Source of the DNA: Bacteroidota bacterium
Lineage (GTDB): Bacteria > Bacteroidota > Bacteroidia > Chitinophagales > Chitinophagaceae
Assembly (NCBI GenBank): GCA_013287475.1
Contig: JABDDT010000012.1
Location: forward strand, 1 to 60,347
Reading direction: 5' to 3'
Length of the DNA: 60,347 nt
The notes beneath the pieces are model-generated. The model had not been told where the DNA came from. It worked only from the letters and a program-made list of their open reading frames with translations, and ran no database searches. Positions 35,226 through 44,396 of the stretch are shown one piece after another. The position numbers were made by a program, and so were the translations under genes. The first letter of the stretch is position 1. Each line of letters opens with the position of its first letter.

Positions 35226-36581
35226 ATGTATAAATCACTCATTTATTTAATTTTTTATTTATTTATTGTCATATCATCCCATGCTCAGGACAATCCATTT
35301 CAAAATAAAATCGATGAACTTCTGTCAAAGCAGTTCAATCAATCCCAGCCAGGTTGTGAAGTGTTGGTTGCAAAACAAAGTCAGATAATTTATAGAAAGG
35401 CATACGGAAGCGCCAACCTGGAGTTGAATGTTGCTATTAATCCTGATATGGTTTTTAATCTGGCTTCCATCACAAAGCAGTTTACTGCTGTGGCCATTCT
35501 GCAATTGGTTGAACAGGGTAAGGTTTCCCTCCATGACAGCCTCCAGAAATTCATTCCGGATTTTCCTTCAAAAGGTTATACAGTAACAATACAAAATTTG
35601 TTGACGCATACATCAGGTATCAGGGATTATATGCAGATCGATTATCCAAATCCTTATATGGAAAGATTGGATTACAGGCCTAAACAACTTATTGATAGTT
35701 TTAAAAATTATGCCCTGGAATTTGAACCGGGCACTAAATTCTCTTACAGCAATTCAGGATACTATTTGTTAGGCTATATTATTGAGAAAGTTTCGGGCAA
35801 ACGCTATCAGGATTATATGCAGGATAATATTCTCAAACCCCTTGGATTGACCCACACATATTTTGACAGTGCAGGCATTATAATTCCAGAACGAGTAAAT
35901 GGTTATCAGAAAGATGATACGGTTTACAAAAATGAAGATTACTGGAGTCCTACAATTGAATATGCTGCCGGTGGATTAATTTCCAATGTTGATGATTTAT
36001 TTAAGTGGCATAAAGGATTATATTCCTACCAGATATTGAAAAAGGAATCTTTGCAAAAAGCATTTACTTCTTATCAGTTGAAGGATGGAACAGCAACCGG
36101 CTATGGTTATGGCTGGTTTCTGAAAACATCCAATGGTGTTAAATCCATTGCGCATGCAGGCGGTATACCTGGGTTTATAACCAACGAAATTTATTTCCCG
36201 GCTGAAGATATTTTTATTGCTATTCTATGCAATTGCGGATCTGCACCTATAGATGAGTTATCAGTTAATATTTCCAGTATTGTCTTAGGTAAATCTTTAC
36301 AAACTGATGTAAAAGTCGATGCGAAAACCCTTGATAAATATGTTGGTGTTTACAACCTGACTATTAACAAAAGCAGAACGATTACTATGGTGAAAAAGGA
36401 TAATCAATTATTTGCAAAAGTTTCTGAGTCGGAACTATTTCCAATTGTCTTTCAGTCTGAAACAAAATTTCAATTCAAAAATATACTGGATGCCAATTGT
36501 GAATTCATAATTGAAAATGGAAAGGTTACAAAAATCAGTGTTAGCCAGAATGGTCATTATGAATGGATAAAGGCACAATAA
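35226..36581 (+). CDS. Serine hydrolase, class C beta-lactamase family
   Basis: 451 residues with signal peptide (cleavage after SHAQ near 21). The beta-lactamase/DD-peptidase-like domain has catalytic SITK (Ser81, Lys84), the YSN triad (174-176) and HAG (about 307) in place of KTG, as usual in EstB/PBP4*-like proteins. A C-terminal domain of about 100 residues (LDKYVGVYNL and following) is the DUF3471-like lipocalin-type extension common in Bacteroidota. Likely role: periplasmic peptidase or esterase, not necessarily antibiotic resistance. Confidence 0.9.
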   Translation: MYKSLIYLIFYLFIVISSHAQDNPFQNKIDELLSKQFNQSQPGCEVLVAKQSQIIYRKAYGSANLELNVAINPDMVFNLASITKQFTAVAILQLVEQGKVSLHDSLQKFIPDFPSKGYTVTIQNLLTHTSGIRDYMQIDYPNPYMERLDYRPKQLIDSFKNYALEFEPGTKFSYSNSGYYLLGYIIEKVSGKRYQDYMQDNILKPLGLTHTYFDSAGIIIPERVNGYQKDDTVYKNEDYWSPTIEYAAGGLISNVDDLFKWHKGLYSYQILKKESLQKAFTSYQLKDGTATGYGYGWFLKTSNGVKSIAHAGGIPGFITNEIYFPAEDIFIAILCNCGSAPIDELSVNISSIVLGKSLQTDVKVDAKTLDKYVGVYNLTINKSRTITMVKKDNQLFAKVSESELFPIVFQSETKFQFKNILDANCEFIIENGKVTKISVSQNGHYEWIKAQ

Positions 36582-36603
36582 AAAAATCAAAAATTACCCG
36601 ATT

Positions 36604-37179
36604 ATGTCATTTCATCACAAGACCTTTTCGGTCACAATCATTTTGTCGTTTGCTTTACTTAGTGTATGTTCCGGGCAACAACCAGCTAAGTTTTCAATTG
36701 CTGTTGAAAGACTATTCAATAAAATTGAAAATGATATTCTTACAAGTGCACAGGCCATGCCTGAAGACAGGTTCTATTTTACACCCGAGAATCTTCAAAT
36801 AAAAAACAGCAACTTTAAAGGAGTACGAACATTTGCAGGGCAAATCATGCACCTGGCGACCGACAATATTCTTATCTGGAGCGCCATTACCGGTGATTCG
36901 GTCCGTAATGATATTCAGGATGTAAATGGACCTGCAAGTATAAAGACGAAAAATGATGTTATAAAATATTTGAAAAGTTCTTTTGATGAAGGGCACAAAG
37001 CCGTATCCATGCTTACTGAGAAAAATGCAATGGATATGATTGAATTCAGGGGAAGGAAACTACCGAAGCTCGACCTTGCATTTTATGGTTTAACTCATGC
37101 CAATGAGCATTACGGGCAGATGGTGGTTTATTTACGGATGTGTGGAATCATTCCTCCACCGACAATTAACGAAAGGTGA
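36604..37179 (+). CDS. Secreted DinB-like protein
   Basis: 191 residues, an N-terminal signal (IILSFALLSVCSGQ) and a DinB four-helix bundle. FAGQIMHLATDNILIWSAI supplies the first metal His and LTHANEHYGQMVVYLRM the HxxxH pair. It lies 22 bases after the serine hydrolase on the same strand, so the two are probably co-transcribed. DinB-like proteins are metal-binding and many act in thiol chemistry. A secreted form is less common. It is convergent with permease 5. Confidence 0.85.
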   Translation: MSFHHKTFSVTIILSFALLSVCSGQQPAKFSIAVERLFNKIENDILTSAQAMPEDRFYFTPENLQIKNSNFKGVRTFAGQIMHLATDNILIWSAITGDSVRNDIQDVNGPASIKTKNDVIKYLKSSFDEGHKAVSMLTEKNAMDMIEFRGRKLPKLDLAFYGLTHANEHYGQMVVYLRMCGIIPPPTINER

Positions 37180-37190
37180 AAGTAGAAAGT

Positions 37191-39590
37191 TTAAGTTGAT
37201 CTCAAACTCTCAACAGGATTCGAGAGTGCTGCCTTGATCGCCTGAAAGCTGATCGTGATCATAGCGATAACTATAGCCAGCAAACCTGCCGATACAAAAA
37301 CCCATGCATTGATATTTATTCTGTAAGCAAAATCCTGCAGCCAACGATGCATACCCCACCATGCCAGAGGAAATGCGAGGATTTCAGCAATCAGTACCAG
37401 TTTAAGAAAATCGTAGGATAAAAGTCCGGCTATGTTTAATATAGATGCTCCCAGCACCTTGCGAATACCGATTTCTTTGGTTCGCTGTACAGTGGTGAAT
37501 GCAGCGAGTGCAAATAATCCAAGGCAAGCCAGCAGGATCGCCGCGGTTGAAAAATATCCGAACAGCTTGCTGGTACGCATTTCTACTTTATATAAAGCAT
37601 TGTAATCCTCATCAAGGAAATGATATTCAAATGGACGATAAGGTACTCTTTCCTTCCAAACCGTCTGCAAGTAATTCAATGTGCCCGCAATATCTTCACT
37701 TGAAATCTTAACAAACAGCTGGCTGGTATACTGTGTGTCGAGGAAAATAATGAGCGGACTGATCGGCTGGTGTAAAGAAGAAAAATGAAAATCCTTTACT
37801 ACAGCTTTTACATTTCCCGGCAAATCTTTTTGAATCGTTTTACCTATTGCTTCCTGAGGATTCCATCCGATCGCTCTGACTGCTGATTCATTCAAAATAT
37901 AGGTGTAGCGATAATTCTTATTATTATCAGATGTATCCATCCCTTTCATGTCCGCCATACTAAAGTCCGTACCAGCGATGAGCTGCATTCCCATCGTTCT
38001 CACAAAATCCATGTCGGCCGGAATGCAATTGACCGGAAGGCTTTTTTTCTCTTTACCATTGTCGACTTGTATTCCGTCTCCCCAGTGAACAAAAGTGGGA
38101 TTTTGATTTGCTCCGGCGACAGAAATGATATGTGGGTTAAGGCTGATGGCTTTTTTGATGGCATCATAATTCCGGTGCATTTGATAATCTACAGGCAAAA
38201 CCACAATATGATCCCTATCGAATCCTAATTTTTTATGCTGTATATACGAGAGTTGTTGCATGATAATGATCGTGGAGATGATCAGAAAAACAGAAATTAC
38301 AAATTGTAAAATGATCAGAGACTTTCTCAGTCCACCGCCGGAAGAAGTAAAGCTGAATCCTGATTTTAAAATGCCTGCGAGGTTTGCATTGGATAATACA
38401 AAGGCCGGATAGAAGCCGGCAAGATGGCTTGTGATCAGCCCCAGCAATAATAATGAAATCAAACTGACCGGTTGGAAGAAAAGATCGGATGTAAATGATT
38501 TACCGGAAAGCTGATTGAATACGGGCAAAAGTATTATACTGAGACCTATTGCAAGCAACATGGCGATAAAACTGAGCAGTCCGGATTCTCCCATATGCTG
38601 GGTGAATAGCTGGGTCCGCCCTGCACCCAACACTTTCCGGATACCAATTTCGCCGCTCCTTCCGGCAGATTGTGCTGTTGCCAGGTTGGTATAATTCGCA
38701 CACGCGATCACCAGTATGAGAACTGCAATAGCTCCCATGATATAGATATAAGTAATATTTCCGTTGGGCTCGAATCCGTCAAGAGTAGAATAGAGATGCA
38801 CTTCTTTCAAGGGTTCCAGGTGATAGGTAAGATAGTCACTCCCCTCCAAACGCGCTTCTTTTCGCACATTCGGATTTTTCATATAAGATGCAACCTGTTG
38901 CTGCAACTGTGGTGTCTGATCAGCCCGGTTTAATAGCAGGTAAGTAATATCATTGGCTGTCCACCAGTCTTCTGTTTTTGAATCATCGAGACTTGTAAAT
39001 GATCCTAAAAAATCGAAATTCATTTGTGAGTTCGTGGGGGCATCCTGAACAATACCGGTGACAATATAGTTGTCACTGTTGGCAATAATCAGTGTTTTCC
39101 CAACCGGATCTTCTTTACCAAAATATTTATTTGCCATGCTTTCTGTGATCACCAGCTTATGCGGTGCATTCAAAACTGAGGCAGGATTACCTTTCACTAA
39201 TCTGAAAGAAAATACCCGGAAGAAATCGCTGTCTGCATATAAAAAATTCTTCTCGTTGAAAACTTTATTGCGGTAATTAATTACGCGGGGATATTTGAAT
39301 GTTCTCACAAATGCATCTACAGATGGAAATGTTCTTTTCAGCTGGGGTCCTACTTTGGTACCCGTCTGCGCATATTTCCCGACAGTACCTCCATTACTGT
39401 ATTCCATTGTTATGCGCACTATCCTACCCGCATTCGAATGGAACCGGTCATAGCTCCATTCATGGCCGACATATAAGCCGATGAGTATGCAACAGGCAAT
39501 GCCAATTGTAAGGCCAATGATATTGACGAAACTATACAGTTTGTTATTCTTCAGATTTCGCCATGCGGTTTTGAAATAGTTAATAAACAT
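37191..39590 (-). CDS. FtsX/MacB-type permease 5
   Basis: 799 residues, same plan as the other four: MFINYFKTAWRNLKNNKLYS at the start, first loop YTNLATAQSAGRSGEIGIRK, second KEIGIRKVLGASILNIAGLL, and final NPVESLRST. Its stop lies 11 bases from the convergent DinB gene. A strong sigma-54-type element is at 39637-39652. No ATPase is adjacent. Confidence 0.92.
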   Translation of the reverse strand: MFINYFKTAWRNLKNNKLYSFVNIIGLTIGIACCILIGLYVGHEWSYDRFHSNAGRIVRITMEYSNGGTVGKYAQTGTKVGPQLKRTFPSVDAFVRTFKYPRVINYRNKVFNEKNFLYADSDFFRVFSFRLVKGNPASVLNAPHKLVITESMANKYFGKEDPVGKTLIIANSDNYIVTGIVQDAPTNSQMNFDFLGSFTSLDDSKTEDWWTANDITYLLLNRADQTPQLQQQVASYMKNPNVRKEARLEGSDYLTYHLEPLKEVHLYSTLDGFEPNGNITYIYIMGAIAVLILVIACANYTNLATAQSAGRSGEIGIRKVLGAGRTQLFTQHMGESGLLSFIAMLLAIGLSIILLPVFNQLSGKSFTSDLFFQPVSLISLLLLGLITSHLAGFYPAFVLSNANLAGILKSGFSFTSSGGGLRKSLIILQFVISVFLIISTIIIMQQLSYIQHKKLGFDRDHIVVLPVDYQMHRNYDAIKKAISLNPHIISVAGANQNPTFVHWGDGIQVDNGKEKKSLPVNCIPADMDFVRTMGMQLIAGTDFSMADMKGMDTSDNNKNYRYTYILNESAVRAIGWNPQEAIGKTIQKDLPGNVKAVVKDFHFSSLHQPISPLIIFLDTQYTSQLFVKISSEDIAGTLNYLQTVWKERVPYRPFEYHFLDEDYNALYKVEMRTSKLFGYFSTAAILLACLGLFALAAFTTVQRTKEIGIRKVLGASILNIAGLLSYDFLKLVLIAEILAFPLAWWGMHRWLQDFAYRININAWVFVSAGLLAIVIAMITISFQAIKAALSNPVESLRST

Positions 39591-39636
39591 AGATCTGTGA
39601 TATAAGGGATGAGTATACCTCTGGGCTAATTATTCA

Positions 39637-39652
39637 AGCACAGAAAATGCCA
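39637..39652 (-). promoter_or_regulatory. Sigma-54-type -24/-12 promoter before permease 5
   Basis: Minus strand TGGCATTTTCTGTGCT: TGGCA, 7 bases, TGCT. Exact spacing and a consensus T-G-C at -12. The site is about 47 bases upstream of the permease start. Confidence 0.72.
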
Positions 39653-39770
39653 GAATTATATGAAGTTGATAATCATAAAATTAAAATTCGCAACTAATTC
39701 CAAATGACCGGTTTCAGTATGTGAACTGTACGGTAGCAGATCAGGTTCTTACGGTTTGCCAGACCTTTAT

Positions 39771-40547
39771 TTAAGCCAGCACTAAACCATCCTTCAAGGC
39801 ACGGCCATAAACTTTGGAGTTAAATTTGTAAAAAGTAGGTGACCTGTGCGCGCCAATACTCTTTTTCTCATCCAGCTTTTCCAATAATCCCAGTGAAATT
39901 AATTTATTGGGGAAATTACTCGCATTCAATTTTTTACCAAGCATGGTTTCATAGAACAACTGTATTTCTTTCAGCGTAAATTTTTCTCCCAGCATATTTT
40001 TCCCGATCGGATAATGATACAAATGTACCCGCATAGTTAGCAAAGCCTCTTTAACCATTTCATCATGATCAAAAGCAAGCTTTGGGAGATTGTCTATCGG
40101 AAACCATGCACATTCACTTGATAGAATATCGGCCTCGGGTGAGGCATGCGAAATGTCCGTTATAGCATAAAAACCTATAGAAGCTGTCCTGTCCAGTAAC
40201 CAGCTGTTAGCATGAATATTTATACCTGTCAGCTTGAAAAACCGGTCTTTGTTAAAACTCCTGTATCCGTTCCTGTCGGGGTCTCCAAACGTTTTGAATT
40301 GCTTTAAAAAAAGGTTTTTTATGCCTGTTCGCTCTTTGCTAATCCTTCCTGCTGCTTCATCCAGCCCTTCTTCTCTTTTAATAAAACCACCTGGCAGACA
40401 CCAATGGGGAATGATCTTATTTTTTACCAGAAGTATTTTTAGCTCTCCTTCGTGATAACCAAATATGGCACAGTCGATACTGATATGTGGCAGATAATGC
40501 AGGTATCCGTCTTTAAAAAACTCCTGTAATTCTGATAGACTTTTCAT
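39771..40547 (-). CDS. Nudix-domain transcriptional regulator (NrtR-like)
   Basis: 258 residues. N-terminal Nudix domain (about 20-160; HISIDCAIFGYHEGELKILL, LPGGFIKREEGLDEAAGRIS) followed by a winged-helix domain (about 175-255; FTLKEIQLFYETMLGKKLN, ISLGLLEKL). The Nudix box is degenerate: against GX5EX7REUXEEXGU it keeps Gly54, Glu60, Arg68, Glu72 and Gly75 but has Ile69 and Arg73 where catalytic Glu are expected. This suits a sugar- or nucleotide-sensing regulator rather than a hydrolase. It is divergent from a GH3 gene, with two matching palindromes between them. Confidence 0.85.
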   Translation of the reverse strand: MKSLSELQEFFKDGYLHYLPHISIDCAIFGYHEGELKILLVKNKIIPHWCLPGGFIKREEGLDEAAGRISKERTGIKNLFLKQFKTFGDPDRNGYRSFNKDRFFKLTGINIHANSWLLDRTASIGFYAITDISHASPEADILSSECAWFPIDNLPKLAFDHDEMVKEALLTMRVHLYHYPIGKNMLGEKFTLKEIQLFYETMLGKKLNASNFPNKLISLGLLEKLDEKKSIGAHRSPTFYKFNSKVYGRALKDGLVLA

Positions 40548-40570
40548 TCAATTAAAATGAGATAATATTT

Positions 40571-40591
40571 ATTTATTAAATATTAATAAAT
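40571..40591. promoter_or_regulatory. Palindromic operator 1 between Nudix regulator and GH3
   Basis: ATTTATTAA-ATA-TTAATAAAT, a perfect 9-base inverted repeat with a 3-base spacer. Its core is identical to that of operator 2, 44 bases away centre to centre. Confidence 0.6.
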
Positions 40592-40611
40592 GTACATAAA
40601 ATCTACATACC

Positions 40612-40638
40612 TTTATTTATTAATTTTTAATAAATAAA
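40612..40638. promoter_or_regulatory. Palindromic operator 2 before GH3
   Basis: TTTATTTATTAA-TTT-TTAATAAATAAA, a perfect 12-base inverted repeat with a 3-base spacer, ending 6 bases before the GH3 ATG. It contains the same 9-base half-sites as operator 1. A -7-like TACCTTTA (40608-40615) overlaps its edge, which would allow repression. Confidence 0.65.
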
Positions 40639-40644
40639 CACATC

Positions 40645-42585
40645 ATGTCATTGAAAAAGCTCTTCATCTATGCAGGAAGTCTTTTCCTGTTCATTTTCAT
40701 TCTTTCCTTTCATAGGAGATCTGTCGGGAATATTTTGCCGGAAAATGTATTATCTGAATCCTCCATTATAGAAGACATTGATGGTTATATTTTCAGGGAC
40801 CTGAATAAAAACGGGAAGCTTGATGTTTATGAAGATGCCAGGCAACCCATTGAAGCCAGAATAAAAGACCTGCTCAAACAAATGACACTGGAAGAGAAAG
40901 CCGGTATGATGTTTTATGTGCCGGCAAAAGTGAATGCAGATGGTACGATTGAAGATAAACCAGGTAAGGGCATGTTTGATGCATTTGTAGCGAATGCACT
41001 GAAACCGATTACTGAACAGCATATCAATCATTTTAATCTCTTTGCTGTACCCTCTCCGGATACACTTGCTATCTGGTATAATGGCATGCAAAAGTTTGCT
41101 GAAAAAACGAGGCTTGGCATTCCTCTGACGATCGCATCGGATCCCCGCAATCATTTTAGTTCCAGTATTTTCGCCATGACTGCAAATTCATTTTCACAGT
41201 GGCCTGAACCACTCGGACTCGCAGCCATTGGAGATGAAAAAGTAATGGAACAGTTTGCCGATGATTGCAGGCAGGAATATTTGGCCGTTGGAATAAGACA
41301 GGCATTGCATCCGCAGGTTGATCTGACTACAGAACCTCGCTGGCCACGTATTTCAGGCACTTTCGGAGAAGATGCGACCCTTTCATCCAAAATGACCACT
41401 GCTTATATCAAGGGCTTCCAAGGTAAAAAACTGGATGCTAAAAGTGTAGCTACAATGACCAAGCATTTCCCTGGTGGCGGTCCACAGAAAGAAGGTCTTG
41501 ATCCGCATTTTAATTTCCAGAAAGGACAGGTTTATCCGGGCAACAATTTCAATTATCATTTAATTCCTTTTGAAGCAGCCTTTAAAGAACATACGGCGGC
41601 GATCATGCCATATTACGGAGTACCCATGGGTCAGAAGGGATATGAAGAGGTTGGCTTTTCTTACAATAAAGAGATAATCACTGGTTTGTTACGTAACAAA
41701 TTTCATTATGACGGGGTTGTATGTACTGACTGGGGTCTGGTTACCGATGCGAAAATTGGACCCATCGATTTCCCTGCAAGAGCATGGGGCGTGGAGAAAC
41801 TTAGCCAGGAAGAAAGGGTACAGAAAATCATCGATGCAGGAGTAGATCAGCTGGGAGGTGAAAGTTTACCTTATCTGATTGTTAAACTCGTAAAGGAAAA
41901 TAAAATCAGTGAAGATAGAATCAATCAATCGGTAACACGTTTGCTCAGGTTAAAATTTGAACTTGGCTCATTCGATGATCCATTCGTTGATGTCACAAAA
42001 GCATCTGCCATTGTTGGAAAAGCTGAATTCAAAAAAGCGGCGGAAGATGCGCAGAGGCGTTCACTCACCCTGTTAAAAAATAGCGCACATGTTCTTCCTT
42101 TAAAAACAGGCAAACTAAAAATTTACATTAAGAATATCGATCCGAATGTTGCCGCACAATATGGTACAGTCGTTGAAAAACCAGAACAGGCGGATATTGC
42201 GATCATACGTTTACAGACCCCTCACTATCCAATTCCCAATTCAAATCCCATTGCTCAGATGTTTCATTTCGGGGATCTGGATTTTAAAGGAAAGGAACTG
42301 GATGATATTCTGACATTGTTAAAAACAGTTCCAACGGTTGTCGATATCAATCTGGATCGTCCGGCCGTTATTCCCGAAATCAGTCAGTATTCAAAAGCAC
42401 TGATCGCCAATTATGGTGCGAGCGACGCAGCCTTACTCGATGTGGTATTTGGAAAGTATAAACCAGGGGGACACTTGCCCATCGAATTACCATCTTCAAT
42501 GGAAGCCGTCCGCAATCAAAAAGAGGATGTTCCCTATGACACAAAAAATCCACTGTATAAATTTGGATTTGGCCTGAGTTACTGA
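40645..42585 (+). CDS. Glycoside hydrolase family 3 beta-glucosidase
   Basis: 646 residues, N-terminal signal or anchor (8-20). An EF-hand-like loop (DLNKNGKLDVYEDA, 52-65) precedes the GH3 barrel, as is common in Bacteroidota. Conserved blocks: GIPLTIASDPRN, WPEPLGLAA, EPRWPRISGTFGEDATL, TMTKHFPGGGPQ, and VVCTDWG with nucleophile Asp362. A C-terminal alpha/beta sandwich domain follows. Likely periplasmic removal of beta-linked glucose or xylose. Expression is probably controlled by the divergent Nudix regulator through the two palindromes. A terminator follows the gene. Confidence 0.9.
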   Translation: MSLKKLFIYAGSLFLFIFILSFHRRSVGNILPENVLSESSIIEDIDGYIFRDLNKNGKLDVYEDARQPIEARIKDLLKQMTLEEKAGMMFYVPAKVNADGTIEDKPGKGMFDAFVANALKPITEQHINHFNLFAVPSPDTLAIWYNGMQKFAEKTRLGIPLTIASDPRNHFSSSIFAMTANSFSQWPEPLGLAAIGDEKVMEQFADDCRQEYLAVGIRQALHPQVDLTTEPRWPRISGTFGEDATLSSKMTTAYIKGFQGKKLDAKSVATMTKHFPGGGPQKEGLDPHFNFQKGQVYPGNNFNYHLIPFEAAFKEHTAAIMPYYGVPMGQKGYEEVGFSYNKEIITGLLRNKFHYDGVVCTDWGLVTDAKIGPIDFPARAWGVEKLSQEERVQKIIDAGVDQLGGESLPYLIVKLVKENKISEDRINQSVTRLLRLKFELGSFDDPFVDVTKASAIVGKAEFKKAAEDAQRRSLTLLKNSAHVLPLKTGKLKIYIKNIDPNVAAQYGTVVEKPEQADIAIIRLQTPHYPIPNSNPIAQMFHFGDLDFKGKELDDILTLLKTVPTVVDINLDRPAVIPEISQYSKALIANYGASDAALLDVVFGKYKPGGHLPIELPSSMEAVRNQKEDVPYDTKNPLYKFGFGLSY

Positions 42586-42618
42586 TATGCTAATACTATT
42601 TATTTAAATAATATAAAG

Positions 42619-42647
42619 GGTGATCACATAGTGGTCGCCTTTTTTTT
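42619..42647 (+). terminator. Intrinsic terminator after GH3
   Basis: Stem GGTGATCAC/GTGGTCGCC (9 pairs including two G-U), loop ATA, followed by eight T residues. Confidence 0.75.
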
Positions 42648-42719
42648 GAAGTTCCCTCATAAAAAATAGGGTGATTTAACCTTTTTTGATTTAGAAATCG
42701 GTTTTACATTGCAGGTAAG

Positions 42720-43033
42720 ATGAAAAATATAAAAACTTCATTCTTATTTAATGAAGGAAAAATTTATAAGTATAATATATCCTGCAAGGACCCTGAAGTT
42801 CTTTCGGTAATGGAGAGCGTTGATTCGATTTTACGGCCGACAATTCAAGAAAAAAACTTACAGGTAAAATAATATTGTACATCCATAATGAACGGATGCA
42901 TATAGGCTATGAGAATATTAAACCTGTAGGATTTATTTCGGTATTGATGCAGCTGATAACTGCTTCAGACGGTAGCAGATATTTTTCCAATAATGTAAAA
43001 AGGAATTTTTGTGGTGGAATATTCCTGTCATAA
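42720..43033 (+). pseudogene. Frameshifted paralogue of the HIGYENIKP protein
   Basis: The frame starts at the ATG (MKNIKTSFLFNEGKIYKYNI) and aligns with the 91-residue protein at 20150-20425 up to LRPTIQEK. There a run of seven A residues (42850-42856) is one base short, giving a stop 4 codons later. In the next frame the alignment continues LTGKIILYIHNERMHIGYEN, then IKPVGF and LMQLITASDG, to a stop at 43031-43033. Restoring one A gives a full-length homologue. The cause is a real frameshift, phase variation in the A-tract, or a homopolymer sequencing error. Confidence 0.75.
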
Positions 43034-43038
43034 TTAAA

Positions 43039-43842
43039 TTACTTCGGAGTAAGTTTTACGGCTTTCCTGATAACCATATTTGGTGCAATTCGGTTGAGCC
43101 AGAGAACAATCTTTTCTCCACTGAATTTTCCAATATAGGATTCAAAGGAGCCTCTTTTAATAACATTTAATATCTGAACAGCCGCCTTTCCCGGGGTAAG
43201 GCCGTTGTCAATATTTTTAGATCGGGCACCAAGTTTTGCTCCGTCCTTTGTAAGAGCATGCAATGAAATATTTGTACGGATATAGCCTGGTGTAAGAATG
43301 GTCACTTTGATGTTATCGGAAGATATTTCCGCCCTCAGGCAATCAAAAAAACCATGCAATGCGTGCTTGGCAGCGGCATACGCTGACCGCATGGGAGTAC
43401 CTATTTTTCCCATGATACTGCTCGTAACTACAAAATGTCCGGATCTTCGGCCGGTAAAATGTGGCAACAACGTTTTTGTAATGGCCACATAACTAAAATA
43501 ATCCAGCTCCATCACCCTTCTGTGCACTTCCAGATCAGTTTCTATAACCAGCGACCGTTGGGAAATACCACCATTATGCATCATAATATCTATATGTCCA
43601 TAGCATGCAATGGCTTCAGAAGTTTTACCCTCCAATGAAGGAATGTCGGAAAGATCCAGTGTAAGAATTTTTACATTTTCAGGTGTACGACAGGTTTGCC
43701 TGACTCTATCAAGTTCATCATAATTTCTGCTTGATAATATCAATTTTGCTCCGCGGAAGGAAAAGGCATAAGCAAGGGCTTCCCCAATCCCTGATGAGGC
43801 GCCGGTTATCCAGACTACTTTGTTTTCAAAATAATTGTCCAT
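43039..43842 (-). CDS. SDR family oxidoreductase (DhrS7-like)
   Basis: 267 residues. TGASSGIGEALAYAF, HNGGIS in place of NNAG, catalytic SSIMGKIG and YAAAKHAL (Ser/Tyr/Lys present). The long C-terminal part with VWLNRIAPN is typical of membrane-associated reductases near DhrS7. It lies 8 bases after the DUF1569 gene on the same strand, so the two form an operon. The substrate is unknown. Confidence 0.88.
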   Translation of the reverse strand: MDNYFENKVVWITGASSGIGEALAYAFSFRGAKLILSSRNYDELDRVRQTCRTPENVKILTLDLSDIPSLEGKTSEAIACYGHIDIMMHNGGISQRSLVIETDLEVHRRVMELDYFSYVAITKTLLPHFTGRRSGHFVVTSSIMGKIGTPMRSAYAAAKHALHGFFDCLRAEISSDNIKVTILTPGYIRTNISLHALTKDGAKLGARSKNIDNGLTPGKAAVQILNVIKRGSFESYIGKFSGEKIVLWLNRIAPNMVIRKAVKLTPK

Positions 43843-43850
43843 AAAAATTT

Positions 43851-44294
43851 CTAACAGTTAAATTGCCGAAGATGATGGTCGGTGTGTTTATAAGCAAGAA
43901 GACCAATTTGTTCTTTTGTCATTTTCCCAAAAAAGGGATGAATAAAACCGGTATTTGAGAAATGGGCGTGTTCTTTTACCAACGCAATCCACTTATTTTT
44001 TTCAGAAAGAACTTCTCCATGATCTTTGATATTGAATCCGGGAACGGTGGGCATATTACGCTTCACAGGCTTTTCATCTTTTATCATATTCTTTAAAGCC
44101 ATTTTGCCGAACAGGCGGCCAAGGAACATTCGTTTAGTCTTCATTTTGCCTGTAATCATTTCTTCCCAAAGGGTACAATGTTTTATCATCTGATAAACAT
44201 CCATTTTACCCCATTGCGCTTTGCTATTTTCATTGAGCATACTGATTCTTCCAATCAATTCATCCGTCGTTGATTCATCAAATATTGATTTCAT
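43851..44294 (-). CDS. DUF1569 (DinB-like) protein
   Basis: 147 residues, helical. WGKMDVYQMIKHCTLWEEMI provides a metal His and KEHAHFSNTGFIHPFFGKM plus YKHTDHHLRQF the others, giving the DinB-like metal triad of DUF1569. It is upstream of and probably co-transcribed with the SDR gene. The function is unknown. Confidence 0.85.
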   Translation of the reverse strand: MKSIFDESTTDELIGRISMLNENSKAQWGKMDVYQMIKHCTLWEEMITGKMKTKRMFLGRLFGKMALKNMIKDEKPVKRNMPTVPGFNIKDHGEVLSEKNKWIALVKEHAHFSNTGFIHPFFGKMTKEQIGLLAYKHTDHHLRQFNC

Positions 44295-44396
44295 ATCAAA
44301 GTCAGTTTAGTAATTTACCTGAAACCCCTCATCCTATTACTTTAATCATTAAAGTTTACATTTATTAAGGATTTCAACAAGAAATTTACCTGGTAA

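Noticed and set aside
35226-36581. Antibiotic-resistance beta-lactamase
   Set aside because: The motifs fit the broad serine hydrolase/PBP4*-like group with HAG and a DUF3471-like tail; resistance cannot be claimed.
39660-39760. Sequence ACCGGTCATTTGG shared with the spacer near 34265
   Set aside because: A single short match; the surrounding reading frames do not agree.
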